Shown here: positions 25,001-38,124 of the stretch, piece by piece | Position numbering within the stretch: position 1 is the first letter of the stretch | How the letters are laid out: the number at the start of each line of letters is the position of its first letter | Source of the DNA: Coriaria nepalensis | Lineage: Eukaryota; Streptophyta; Magnoliopsida; Cucurbitales; Coriariaceae | Length of the DNA stretch: 64,000 bases | Reading direction: 5' to 3' | NCBI GenBank assembly: GCA_027186245.1 | Contig: CP114482.1 | Span: 24,013,209-24,077,208, forward strand | The notes under the pieces: model-generated | The model's database searches: none | Seen by the model: the letters and a program-made list of their open reading frames with translations, nothing else | Told to the model about the DNA's origin: nothing | Position numbers and translations under genes: made by a program

Positions 25001-26442
25001 TTGAATTGGAAGTTCTGAACGAAAGTCGTGTTTGAAGTGCGAAAAAGTAGAATTCTTTCGACTTACTTTTAATTGATTTAATGACTAGAGAAGACTAAAT
25101 AACATGATTTTAAGGCTAAACAAACGCATAATTGCCTTCAATATATCAATTGCATGTATTGCACAAAAGTTGTGTTTGAAATGCGAAAATAGAATTTGTT
25201 TGAATTGATTTCGTATGATATATTGACTAAAAGTGGCACAATGACCAGATTTTAAGGCTATACAAATGCATAGTTGCCTTCAAAATATCCATTGCAAATT
25301 ATGCATGAAAGTCGTGGTTGAAGTGCGAAAATAGATTTCGTTCGAATTGCTTTGAAGTGATTTAATTACTAGAAGAGACTGAATGACATGATTTGAAGGC
25401 TAAACAATGGGTAATTTACTTGAATAGATCAATCGCAAGTTATGCACAAAAGTCTCGTTTAAAGAGCGACAATAGGATTCGTTTGAATTGCCTTGAAATG
25501 ATTTGATGACTACAAGAAACTCAATGACATGATTTTAAGGCTAAAAAGATGCATCGTTGCCTTGAACGGTTGAATTGGAAGTTCTGAACGAAAGTCGTGT
25601 TTGAAGAGCGAAAAAATAGAATTTTTTCGACTTACTTTTAATTGATTTAATGAGTAGAGAAGACTCAATGACACGATTTTAAGGCTAGACAAACGCATAA
25701 TTTCCTTCCATAGATCAATTGCATGTTTTGCACAAAAGTTGTGTTTGAAATGCGAAAATAAAAGTTGTTTGAATTGATTTCGTATGATTTATTGACTAAA
25801 AGTGGCTCAATGACATGATTTTAAGGCTATAAAAATGCATAGTTGCCTTCAAAAGATCCATTGCAAATTATGCATGAAAGTCGTGTTTCATGTGCGAAAA
25901 TAGATTTCGTTGGAATTGCTTTGGAGTGATTTAATTACTTGAAGAGACACAATGACATGATTTCAAGGCTAAAGAATGGGTAATTTACTTGAATAGATCA
26001 ATCGCAAGTTATGCACAAAAGTCTCATTTAAAGAGTGAAAATAAAATTCGTTCGAATTGCTTTCAAATGATTTGATGAGAACAAGAGACTCAATGACATG
26101 ATTTTAAGGCTAAAAAGATGCATAGTTGCCTTCAATGGTTGAATTGGAAGTTCTGAACGAAAGTCGTGTTTGAAGTGCGAAAAAGTAGAATTCTTTCGAC
26201 TTACTTTTAATTGATTTAATGACTAGAGAACACTAAATAACATGATTTTAAGGCTAAACAAACGCATAATTGCCTTCAATATATCAATTGCATGGATTGC
26301 ACAAAAGTTGTGTTTGAAATGCGAAAATAAAATTTGTTTGAATTGATTTCGTATGATTTATTGACTAAAAGTGGCACAATGACCAGATTTTAAGGCTATA
26401 AAAATGCATAGTTGCCTTCAAAATATCCATTGCAAATTATGC
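22027..26442 (+). repeat. Eight-unit super-repeat (4,552-bp period), copy 2
   Basis: Downstream copy of 17,475-21,890, effectively in tandem with it. Differences are few: catttcaaattacgc near 22,445, gtatggcac near 22,881, and ttatgcac for ttattcac near 24,875. Six units later (3,414 bp) part of it recurs again: the agagcaattgcatg, aaactctctgacatg and gtagtgtttgaag marks reappear at about 27,420-27,870. Confidence 0.88.
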
Positions 26443-29400
26443 ATGAAAGTCGTCGTTGAAATGCGAAAATAGATTTCGTTCGAATTGCTTTGAAGTGATT
26501 TAATTACTAGAAGAGACTCAATGACATGATTTCAAGGTTAAACAATGGGTAATTTACTTGAGTAGATCAATCGCAAGTTATGCACAAAAGTCTCGTTTAA
26601 AGAGCGAAAATAGAATTCGTCCGAATTGCTTTCAAATGATTTGATGACAACAAGAGACTCAATGACATGATTTTAAGGCTAAAAAGATGCATAGTTGCAT
26701 TCAATGGTTGAATTGGAAGTTCTGAACGAAAGTCGTGTTTGAAGTGCGAAAAAATAGAATTTTTTCGACTTACTTTTAATTGATTTAATGACTAGAGAAG
26801 ACTCAATGATATGATTTTAAGGCTAAACAAACGCATAATTGCGTTCAATAGATCAATTGGATGCTTTGCACAAAAGTTGTGTTTGAAATGCGAAAATAGA
26901 ATCTGTTTGAATTGATTTCGTATGATTTATTGACTAAAAGTGGCTCAATGACTTGATTTTAAGGCTATACAAATGCATAGTTGCCTTCAAAAGATCCATT
27001 GCAAATTATGCACGAAAGTCATGTTTCAAGTGCGAAAATAGATTTCGTTGGAATTGCTTTGAAGTGATTTAATTACTAGAGGAGACACAATGACATGATT
27101 TCAAGGCTAAAGAATGGGTAATTTACTTGAATAGATCAATCGCAAGTTATGCACAAAAGTCTCATTTAAAGAGTGAAAACAGAATTCGTTCGAATTGCTT
27201 TCAAATGATTTGATGACAACAAGAGACTCAATGACATGATTTTAAGGCTAAAAAGATGCATAGGTGCCTTCAATGGTTGAATTGGAAGTTCTGAACGAAA
27301 GTCATGTTTTAAGTGCGAAAAAGTTGAATTCTTTCGACTTACTTTTAATTGATTTAATGACTAGAGAAGACTTAATGACATTGTTTTAAGGCTAAACGAA
27401 AGCATAATTGCCTTCAATAGAGCAATTGCATGTTTTGGACAAAAGTTGTGTTTGAAATGCGAAAATAGAATTTGTTTGAATTGATTTCGTATGATTTATT
27501 GACTAAAAGTGGCACAATGACATGATTTTAAGGCTATACAAATGCATAGTTGCCTTCAAAATATCCATTGCAAATTATGCATGAAAGTCGTCATTGAAAT
27601 GCGAAAATAGATTTCGTTCGAATTGCTTTGAAGTTATTTAATTACCAGAAGAGACTTAATGACATGATTTCATGGCTAAAATATGGATAATTTACTTGAA
27701 TAGATCAATCGCAAATTATGCACAGAAGTCTCGTTTAAAGAGCGACAATAGGATTCGTTTGAATTGCTTTGAAATGATTTGATGACTACAAGAAACTCTC
27801 TGACATGATTTTAAGGCTAAAAAGATGCATAGTTGCCTTGAACGGTTGAATTGGAAGTTCTGAACGAAAGTAGTGTTTGAAGAGCGAAAAAATAGAATTT
27901 TTTCGACTTACTTTTAATTGATTTAATGAGTAGAGAAGACTCAATGACACGATTTTAAGGCTAGACAAACGCATAATTGCCTTCAATAGATCAATTGCAT
28001 GTTTTGAACAAAAGTTGTGTTTGAAATGCGAAAATAAAAGTTGTTTGAATTCATTTCGTATGATTTATTGACTAAAAGTGGCTCAATGACATGATTTTAA
28101 GGCTATAGAAATGCATAGTTGCCTTCAAAAGATCCATTGCAAATTATGCATGAAAGTCGTGTTTCATGTGCGAAAATAGATTTCGTTGGAATTGCTTTGA
28201 AGTGATTTAATTACTTGAAGAGACACAATGACATGATTTCAAGGCTAAAGAATGGGTAATTTACTTGAATAGATCAATAGCAACTTATGCACAAAAGTCT
28301 CGTTTAAAGAGCGAAAATAGAATTCGTTCGAATTGCTTTCAAATGATTTGATGACAACAAGAGACTCAATGACATGATTTTAAGGATAAAAAGATGCATA
28401 GTTGCCTTCAATGGTTGAATTGGAAGTTCTGAACGAAAGTCGTGTTTGAAGTGCGAAAAAGTAGAATTTTTTCGACTTACTTTTAATTGATTTAATGACT
28501 AGAGAAGACTCAATGATATGATTTTAAGGCTAAACAAACGCATAATTGCGTTCAATAGATCAATTGGATGCTTTGCACAAAAGTTGTGTTTGAAATGCGA
28601 AAATAGAATCTGTTTGAATTGATTTCGTATGATTTATTGACTAAAAGTGGCTCAATGACTTGATTTTAAGGCTATACAAATGCATAGTTGCCTTCAAAAG
28701 ATCCATTGCAAATTATGCACGAAAGTCATGTTTCAAGTGCGAAAATAGATTTCGTTGGAATTGCTTTGAAGTGATTTAATTACTTGAAGAGACACAATGA
28801 CATGATTTCAAGGCTAAAGAATGGGTAATTTACTTGAATAGATCAATCGCAAGTTATGCACAAAAGTCTCATTTAAAGAGTGAAAACAGAATTCGTTCGA
28901 ATTGCTTTCAAATGATTTGATGACAACAAGAGACTCAATGACATGATTTTAAGGCTAAAAAGATGCATAGGTGCCTTCAATGGTTGAATTGGAAGTTCTG
29001 AACGAAAGTCGTGTTTTAAGTGCGAAAAAGTAGAATTCTTTCGACTTACTTTTAATTGATTTAATGACTAGAGAACACTAAATAACATGATTTTAAGGCT
29101 AAACAAACGCATAATTGCCTTCAATATATCAATTGTATGGATTGCACAAAAGTTGTGTTTGAAATGCGAAAATAAAATTTGTTTGAATTGATTTCGTATG
29201 ATTTATTGACTAAAAGTGGCACAATGACCAGATTTTAAGGCTATACAAATGCATAGTTGCCTTCAAAATATCCATTGCAAATTATGCATGAAAGTCGTCG
29301 TTGAAATGCGAAAATAGATTTCGTTCGAATTGCTTTGAAGTGATTTAATTACTAGAAGAGACTGAATGACATGATTTGAAGGCTAAACAATGGGTAATTT

Positions 29401-30884
29401 ACTTGAATAGATCAATCGCAAGTTATGCACAAAAGTCTCGTTTAAAGAGCGACAATAGGATTCGTTTGAATTGCTTTGAAATGATTTGATGACTACAAGA
29501 AACTCAATGACATGATTTTAAGGCTAAAAAGATGCATCGTTGCCTTGAACGGTTGAATTGGAAGTTCTGAACGAAAGTCGTGTTTGAAGAGCGAAAAAAT
29601 AGAATTTTTTCGACTTACTTTTAATTGATTTAATGAGTAGAGAAGACTCAATGACACGATTTTAAGGCTAGACAAACGCATAATTTCCTTCAATAGATCA
29701 ATTGCATGTTTTGCAGAAAAGTTGTGTTTGAAATGCGAAAATAAAAGTTGTTTGAATTGATTTCGTATGATTTATTGACTAAAAGTGGCTCAATGACATG
29801 ATTTTAAGGCTATAGAAATGCATAGTTGCCTTCAAAAGATCCATTGCAAATTATGCATGAAAGTCGTGTTTCATGTGCGAAAATAGATTTCGTTGGAATT
29901 GCTTTGGAGTGATTTAATTACTTGAAGAGACACAATGACATGAGTTCAAGGCTAAAGAATGGGTAATTTACTTGAATAGATCAATCGCAAGTTATGCACA
30001 AAAGTCTCATTTAAAGAGAGAAAATAGAATTCGTTCGAATTGCTTTCAAATGATTTGATGAGAACAAGAGACTCAGTGACATGATTTTAAGGCAAAAATG
30101 ATGCATAGTTGCCTTCAATGGTTGAATTGGAAGTTCTGAACGAAAGTCGTGTTTGAAGTGCGAAAAAGTAGAATTCTTTCGACTTACTTTTAATTGATTT
30201 AATGACTAGAGAACACTAAATAACATGATTTTAAGGCTAAACAAACGCATAATTGCCTTCAATATATCAATTGCATGGATTGCACAAAAGTTGTGTTTGA
30301 AATGCGAAAATAAAATTTGTTTGAATTGATTTCGTATGATTTATTGACTAAAAGTGGCACAATGACCAGATTTTAAGGCTATACAAATGCATAGTTGCCT
30401 TCAAAATATCCATTGCAAATTATGCATGAAAGTCGTCGTTGAAATGCGAAAATAGATTTCGTTCGAATTGCTTTGAAGTGATTTAATTACTAGAAGAGAC
30501 TCAATGACATGATTTCAAGGTTAAACAATGGGTAATTTACTTGAGTAGATCAATCGCAAGTTATGCACAAAAGTCTCTTTTAAAGAGCGAAAATAGAATT
30601 CGTCCGAATTGCTTTCAAATGATTTGATGACAACAAGAGACTCAATGACATGATTTTAAGGCTAAAAAGATGCATAGTTGCCTTCAATGGTTGAATTGGA
30701 AGTTCTGAACGAAAGTCGTGTTTGAAGTGCGAAAAAATAGAATTTTTTCGACTTACTTTTAATTGATTTAATGACTAGAGAAGACTCAATGATATGATTT
30801 TAAGGCTAAACAAACGCATAATTGCGTTCAATAGATCAATTGGATGCTTTGCACAAAAGTTGTGTTTGAAATGCGAAAATAGAA
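26443..30884 (+). repeat. Array 1, units 47-55: partial third copies of earlier blocks
   Basis: Units 49-50 (27,313-28,450) resemble units 43-44 at 3,414 bp. Unit 52 starts with the gaacactaaataac A-type. Unit 53 (29,589) has the gagtag A-type, preceded by the gatgcatcgttgccttg D-type. Unit 51 follows unit 50 with the aattggatgc type, so the order of types seen in the 4,552-bp super-repeat is broken and shortened here. Confidence 0.75.
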
Positions 30885-33002
30885 TCTGTTTGAATTGATT
30901 TCGTATGATTTATTGACTAAAAGTGGCTCAATGACTTGATTTTAAGGCTATACAAATGCATAGTTGCCTTCAAAAGATCCATTGCAAATTATGCACGAAA
31001 GTCATGTTTCAAGTGCGAAAATAGATTTCGTTGGAATTGCTTTGAAGTGATTTAATTACTTGAAGAGACACAATGACATGATTTCAAGGCTAAAGAATGG
31101 GTAATTTACTTGAATAGATCAATCGCAAGTTATGCACAAAAGTCTCATTTAAAGAGTGAAAACAGAATTCGTTCGAATTGCTTTCAAATGATTTGATGAC
31201 AACAAGAGACTCAATGACATGATTTTAAGGCTAAAAAGATGCATAGGTGCCTTCAATGGTTGAATTCGAAGTTCTGAACGAAAGTCGTGTTTTAAGTGCG
31301 AAAAAGTTGAATTCTTTCGACTTACTTTTAATTGATTTAATGACTAGAGAAGACTTAATGACATTGTTTTAAGGCTAAACGAAAGCATAATTGCCTTCAA
31401 TAGATCAATTGCATGTTTTAGACAAAAGTTGTGTTTGAAATGCGAAAATAGAATTTGTTTGAATTGATTTCGTATGATTTATTGACTAAAAGTGGCACAA
31501 TGACATGATTTTAAGGCTATACAAATGCATAATTGCCATCAAAATTTCCATTGCAAATTATGCATGAAAGTCGTGGTTGAGGTGCGAAAATAGATTTCGT
31601 TTGAATTGCTTTGAAGTGATTTAATTATTAGGAAAGACTCAATGACATGATTTCAAGGCTAAACAATGGGTAATTTACTTGAATAGATCAATCGCAAGTT
31701 ATGCACAAAAGTCTCGTTTAAAGAGTGAAAACAGAATTCGTTCGAATTGCTTTCAAATTATTTGATGACAACAAGAGACTCAATGACATGATTTTAAGGC
31801 TAAAAAGATGCATAGGTGCCTTCAATGGTTGAATTCGAAGTTCTGAACGAAAGTCGTGTTTTAAGTGCGAAAAAGTTGAATTCTTTCGACTTACTTTTAA
31901 TTGATTTAATGACTAGAGAAGACTTAATGACATTGTTTTAAGGCTAAACGAAAGCATAATTGCCTTCAATAGATCAATTGCATGTTTTAGACAAAAGTTG
32001 TGTTTGAAATGCGAAAATAGAATCTGTTTGAATTGATTTCGTATGATTTATTGACTAAAAGTGGCTCAATGACTTGATTTTAAGGCTATACAAATGCATA
32101 GTTGCCTTCAAAAGATCCATTGCAAATTATGCACGAAAGTCATGTTTCAAGTGCGAAAATAGATTTCGTTGGAATTGCTTTGAAGTGATTTAATTACTTG
32201 AAGAGACACAATGACATGATTTCAAGGCTAAAGAATGGGTAATTTACTTGAATAGATCAATCGCAAGTTATGCACAAAAGTCTCATTTAAAGAGTGAAAA
32301 CAGAATTCGTTCGAATTGCTTTCAAATGATTTGATGACAACAAGAGACTCAATGACATGATTTTAAGGCTAAAAAGATGCATAGGTGCCTTCAATGGTTG
32401 AATTCGAAGTTCTGAACGAAAGTCGTGTTTTAAGTGCGAAAAAGTTGAATTCTTTCGACTTACTTTTAATTGATTTAATGACTAGAGAAGACTTAATGAC
32501 ATTGTTTTAAGGCTAAACGAAAGCATAATTGCCTTCAATAGATCAATTGCATGTTTTAGACAAAAGTTGTGTTTGAAATGCGAAAATAGAATTTGTTTGA
32601 ATTGATTTCGTATGATTTATTGACTAAAAGTGGCACAATGACATGATTTTAAGGCTATACAAATGCATAATTGCCATCAAAATTTCCATTGCAAATTATG
32701 CATGAAAGTCGTGGTTGAGGTGCGAAAATAGATTTCGTTTGAATTGCTTTGAAGTGATTTAATTATTAGGAAAGACTCAATGACATGATTTCAAGGCTAA
32801 ACAATGGGTAATTTACTTGAATAGATCAATCGCAAGTTATGCACAAAAGTCTCGTTTAAAGAGTGAAAACAGAATTCGTTCGAATTGCTTTCAAATTATT
32901 TGATGACAACAAGAGACTCAATGACATGATTTTAAGGCTAAAAAGATGCATAGTTGCCTTCAATGGTTGAATTGGAAGTTCTGAACGAAAGTCGTGTTTG
33001 AA
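30885..33002 (+). repeat. Tandem 1,138-bp duplication, youngest-looking block of array 1
   Basis: From monomer B of unit 55 onward, 30,885-31,810 is repeated at 32,023-32,948. Shared private marks are gaattcgaagttctg in D (31,260 and 32,398, and also in the intervening unit at 31,829), tgcataattgccatc with aaaatttccattgc (near 31,530 and 32,668), ggttgaggtgcg and attattaggaaagac. By eye I found hardly any differences between the copies, so this looks recent. Confidence 0.87.
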
Positions 33003-34709
33003 GTGCGAAAAAATAGAATTTTTTTGACTTACTTTTAATTAATTTAATGATTAGAGATGACTCAATGATATGATTTTAAGGCTAAAAAAACGCATAATTG
33101 CCTTTAATAGATCAATTGGATGCTTTGCACAAGAGTTGTGTTTGAAATGCGAAAATAGAAGTTGTTTGAATTGATTTCGTATGATTTATTGAGTAAAAGT
33201 GCCTCAATGACCTGATTTTAAGGCTATACAAATGCATAGTTGCCATCAAAATATCCATTGCAAATTATGCATGAAAGTCGTGGTTGAAGTGCGAAAATAG
33301 ATTTCGTTTGAATTGCTTTGAAGTGATTTAATTATTAGAAAAGACTCAATGATATGATTTCAAGGCTAAACAATGGGTAATTTACCTGAATAGATCAATC
33401 GCAAGTTATGCACAAAAGTCTCATTTAAAGAGTGAAAACAGAATTCGTTCGAATTGCTTTCAAATTATTTGATGACAACAAGAGACTCAATGACATGATT
33501 TTAAGGCTAAAAAGATGCATAGTTGCCTTCAATGGTTGAATTAGAAGTTCGGAACGAAAGTTGTGTTTGAGGTGCGAAAAAATAGAATTTTTTCGACTTA
33601 CTTTTAATTGATTTAATGACTAGAGATGACTCAATGATATGATTTTAAGGCTAAACAAACGCATAATTGCCTTTAATAGATCAATTGGATGCTTTGCACA
33701 AGAGTTGTGTTTGAAATGCGAAAATAGAATTTATTTGAATTGATTTCGTATGATTTATTGACTAAAAGTGGCTCAATGACCTGATTTTAAGGCTATACAA
33801 ATGCATAGTTGCCATCAAAATATCCATTGCAAATTATGCATGAAAGTCGTGGTTGAAGTGCGAAAATAGATTTCGTTTGAATTGCTTTGAAGTGATTTAA
33901 TTATTAGAAAAGACTCAATGACATGATTTCAAGGCAAAACAATGGGTAATTTACTTGAATAGATCAATCGCAAGTTATGCACAAAAGTCTCGTTTAAAGA
34001 GCAAAAATAGAATTCGTTCAAATTGCTTTCAAATGATTTGATGACCACAAGTGACTCAATGGCATGATTTTAAGGCTAACAAGATGCATAGTTGCCTTCA
34101 ATGGTTGAATTGGAAGTTCTGAACGAAAGTCGTGTTTGAAGTGCGAAAAAGTAGAATTCTTTCGACTTACTTTTAATTGATTTAATGACTAGAGAAAACT
34201 AAATAACATGATTTTAAGGCTAAACAAACACATATTTGCCTTCAATAGATCAATTGCATGTTTTGCACAAAAGTTGTGTTTGAAATGCGAAAATAGAAGT
34301 TGTTTGAATTGATTTCGTATGATTTATTGACTAAAAGTGGCTCAATGACATGATTTTAAGGCTATAGAAATGCATAGTTGCCTTCAAAAGATCCATTGCA
34401 AATTATGCATGAAAGTCGTGTTTCATGTGCGAAAATAGATTTCGTTGGAATTGCTTTGAAGTGATTTAATTACTAGAAGAGACTCAATGACATGATTTCA
34501 AGGTTAAACAATGGGTAATTTACTTGAGTAGATCAATCGCAAGTTATGCACAAAAGTCTCGTTTAAAGAGCGAAAATAGAATTCGTCCGAATTGCTTTCA
34601 AATGATTTGATGACAACAAGAGACTCAATGACATGATTTTAAGGCTAAAAAGATGCATAGTTGCCTTCAATGGTTGAATTGGAAGTTCTGAACGAAAGTC
34701 GTGTTTGAA
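33003..34709 (+). repeat. Array 1, units 59-61: start of the attagagatg sector
   Basis: Unit 59 carries the A-type ttaattaatttaatgatt followed by agagatgac, with B-type gagtaaaagtgcctc and C-type attattagaaaagac. These forms dominate up to 43.8 kb but are rare to the left (unit 27 only). Units 60 and 61 return to other A-types (ctagagatgac, agagaaaactaaataac). The composition of array 1 changes here from the types seen at 5-31 kb. Confidence 0.75.
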
Positions 34710-37700
34710 GTGCGAAAAAATAGAATTTTTTCGACTTACTTTTAATTGATTTAATGACTAGAGAAGACTCAATGATATGATTTTAAGGCTAAACAAACGC
34801 ATAATTGCGTTCAATAGATCAATTGGATGCTTCGCACAAAAGTTGTGTTTGAAATGCGAAAATAAAATCTGTTTGAATTGATTTCGTATTATTTATTGAC
34901 TAAAAGTGACACAATGACATGATTTTAAGGCTATACAAATGCATAGTTGCCTTCAAAATATCCATTGCAAATTATGCACGAAAGTCGTGGTTGAAGTGCG
35001 AAAATATATTTCGTTCGAATTGCTTTGAAGTGATTTAATTACTAGAAGAGACTCAATGACATGATTTGAAGGCTAAACAATGGGTAATTTACTTGAATAG
35101 ATCAATCGCAAGTTATGCACAAAAGTCTCGTTTAAAGAGCCAAAATAGAATTCGTTCGAATTGCTTTCAAATGATTTGATGACAACAAGAGACTCAATGA
35201 CATGATTTTAAGGCTAAAAAGATGCATATTTTCCTTCAATGGTTGAATTGGAAGTTCTGAACGAAAGTCGTGTTTGAGGTGCGAAAAAATAGAATTTTTT
35301 TGACTTACTTTTAATTAATTTAATGATTAGAGATGACTCAATGATATGATTTTAAGGCTAAACAAACGCATAATTGCCTTTAATAGATCAATTGGATGCT
35401 TTGCACAAGAGTTGTGTTTGAAATGCGAAAATAGAATTTGTTTGAATTGATTTCGTATGATTTATTGAGTAAAAGTGGCCCAATGACCTGATTTTAAGGC
35501 TATACAAATGCATAGTTGCCATCAAAATATCCATTGCAAATTATGCATGAAAGTCGTGGTTGAAGTGCGAAAATAGATTTCGTTTGAATTGCTTTGAAGT
35601 GATTTAATTATTAGAAAAGACTCAATGACATGATTTCAAGGCTAAACAATGGGTAATTTACTTGAATAGATCAATCGCAAGTTATGCACAAAAGTCTCGT
35701 TTAAAGAGTGAAAACAGAATTCGATCGAATTGCTTTCAAATTAATTTGATGACGACAAGAGACTCAATGACATGATTTTAAGGCTAAAAAGATGCATAGT
35801 TGCCTTCAATGGTTGAATTGGAAGTTCGGAACGAAAGTTGTGTTTGAGGTGCGAAAAAATAGAATTTTTTCGACTTACTTTTAATTGATTTAATGACTAG
35901 AGATGACTCAATGATATGATTTTAAGGCTAAACAAACGCATAATTGCCTTTAATAGATCAATTGGATGCTTTGCACAAGAGTTGTGTTCGAAATGCGAAA
36001 ATAGAATTTATTTGAATTGATTTCGTATGATTTATTGACTAAAAGTGGCTCAATGACCCGATTTTAAGGCTATACAAATGCATAGTTGCTATCAAAATAT
36101 CCATTGCAAATTATGCATGAAAGTCGTGGTTGAAGTGCGAAAATAGATTTCGTTTGAATTGCTTTGAAGTGATTTAATTATTAGAAAAGACTCAATGACA
36201 TGATTTCAAGGCAAAACAATGGATAATTTACTTGAATAGATCAATCGCAAGTTATGCACAAAAGTCTCGTTTAAAGAGCAAAAATAGAATTCGTTCAAAT
36301 TGCTTTCAAATGATTTGATGACCACAAGAGACTCAATGACATGATTTTAAGGCTAACAAGATGCATAGTTGCCTTCAATGGTTGAATTGGAAGTTCTGAA
36401 CGAAAGTCGTGTTTGAAGTGCGAAAAAGTAGAATTCTTTCGACTTACTTTTAATTGATTTAATGACTAGAGAAAACTAAATAACATGATTTTAAGGCTAA
36501 ACAAACGCATAATTGCCTTCAATAGATCAATTGCATGTTTTGCACAAAAGTTGTGTTTGAAATGCGAAAATAGAATTTGTTTGAATTGATTTCGTATGAT
36601 TTATTGACTCAAAGTGGCTCAATGACATGATTTTAAGGCTATAGAAATGCATAGTTGCCTTTAAAAGATCCATTGCAAATTATGCACGAAAGTCGTGTTT
36701 CAGGTGCGAAAATAGATTTCGTTGGAATTGCTTTGAAGTGATTTAATTACTAGAAGAGACACAATGACATGATTTCAAGGCTAAAGAATGGGTAATTTAC
36801 TTGAATAGATCAATCGCAAGTTATGCACAAAAGTCTCGTTTAAAGGGTGAAAACAGAATTCGTTCGAATTGCTTTCAAATGATTTGATGACAACAAGAGA
36901 CTCAATGACATGATTTTAAGGCTAAAAAGATGAATAGTTGCCTTCAATGGTTGAATTGGAAGTTCTGAACGAAAGTCGTGTTTGAAGTGCGAAAAAATAG
37001 AATTTTTTTGACTTACTTTTAATTGATTTAATGACTAGAGATGACTCAAGGATATGATTTTAAGGCTAAACAAACGCGTAATTGCCTTTAATAGATCAAT
37101 TGGATGCTTTGCACAAAAGTTGTGTTTGAAATGCGAAAATAGAATTTGTTTGAATTGATTTCGTATGATTTATTGACTCAAAGTGGCTCAATGACATGAT
37201 TTTAAGGCTATAGAAATGCATAGCTGCCTTCAAAAGATCCATTGCAAATTATGCACGAAAGTCGTGGTTCAAGTGCAAAAATAGATTTCGTTCGAATTGC
37301 TTTGAAGCGATTTAATTACTAGAAGAGACTCAATGGCATGATTTCAAGGCTAAACAATGGGTAATTTACTTGAATAGATCAATCGCAAGTTATGCACAAA
37401 AGTCTCGTTTAAAGAGCGAAAACAGAATTCGTTCGAATTGCTTTCAAATGATTTGATGACAACAAGAGACTCAATGACATGATTTTAAGGCTAAAAAGAT
37501 GCATAGTTGCCTTCAATGGTTGAATTGGAAGTTCTAAACGAAAGTCGTGTTTGAAGTGCGAAAAAATAGAATTTTTTCGGCTTACTTTTAATTGATTTAA
37601 TGACTAGAGAAGACTCAATGATATGATTTTAAGGCTAAACAAACGCATAATTGCGTTCAATAGATCAATTGGATGCTTTGCACAAAAGTTGTGTTTGAAA

Positions 37701-38124
37701 TGCGAAAAAAGAATCTGTTTGAATTGATTTCGTATGATTTATTGACTAAAAGTGGCACAATGACCAGATTTTAAGGCTATACAAATGCATAGTTGCCTTC
37801 AAAATATCCATTGCAAATTATGCATGAAAGTCGTCGTTGAAATGCGAAAATAGATTTCGTTCGAATTGCTTTGAAGTGATTTAATTACTAGAAGAGACTC
37901 AATGACATGATTTCAAGGTTAAACAATGGGTAATTTACTTGAGTAGATCAATCGCAAGTTATGCACAAAAGTCTCGTTTAAAGAGCGAAAATAGAATTCG
38001 TCCGAATTGCTTTCAAATGATTTGATGACAACAAGAGACTCAATGACATGATTTTAAGGCTAAAAAGATGCATAGTTGCCTTCAATGGTTGAATTGGAAG
38101 TTCTGAACGAAAGTCGTGTTTGAA
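34710..38124 (+). repeat. Six-unit super-repeat, copy 1
   Basis: Units 62-67 correspond in order to units 68-72 plus 74. Marks are gatgcttcgcac (cttcacac in copy 2), gatgcatattttccttc (35,221 and 38,636), gatcgaattg with gacgacaagag, caaggatatg with acgcgtaattgcc, and tagctgccttc. The offset is 3,415 bp, which equals 6 x 569 plus the single extra A near 35,741-35,743 (caaattaattt instead of caaattattt). Confidence 0.88.

Noticed and set aside
5026..29693. Recurrent minus-strand reading frames of 62-92 codons (for example 5026-5226, 8440-8640, 11854-12054, 17544-17744, 22096-22296, 29493-29693)
   Set aside because: They lie in the satellite itself, appear only where the gagtag A-type follows certain D-types, and the ones I traced rely on a TTG start. 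They recur in step with the HOR. Their Leu/Ser/Lys-rich products match no family I know, and other units close the frame with stops, so these are chance openings in repetitive DNA.
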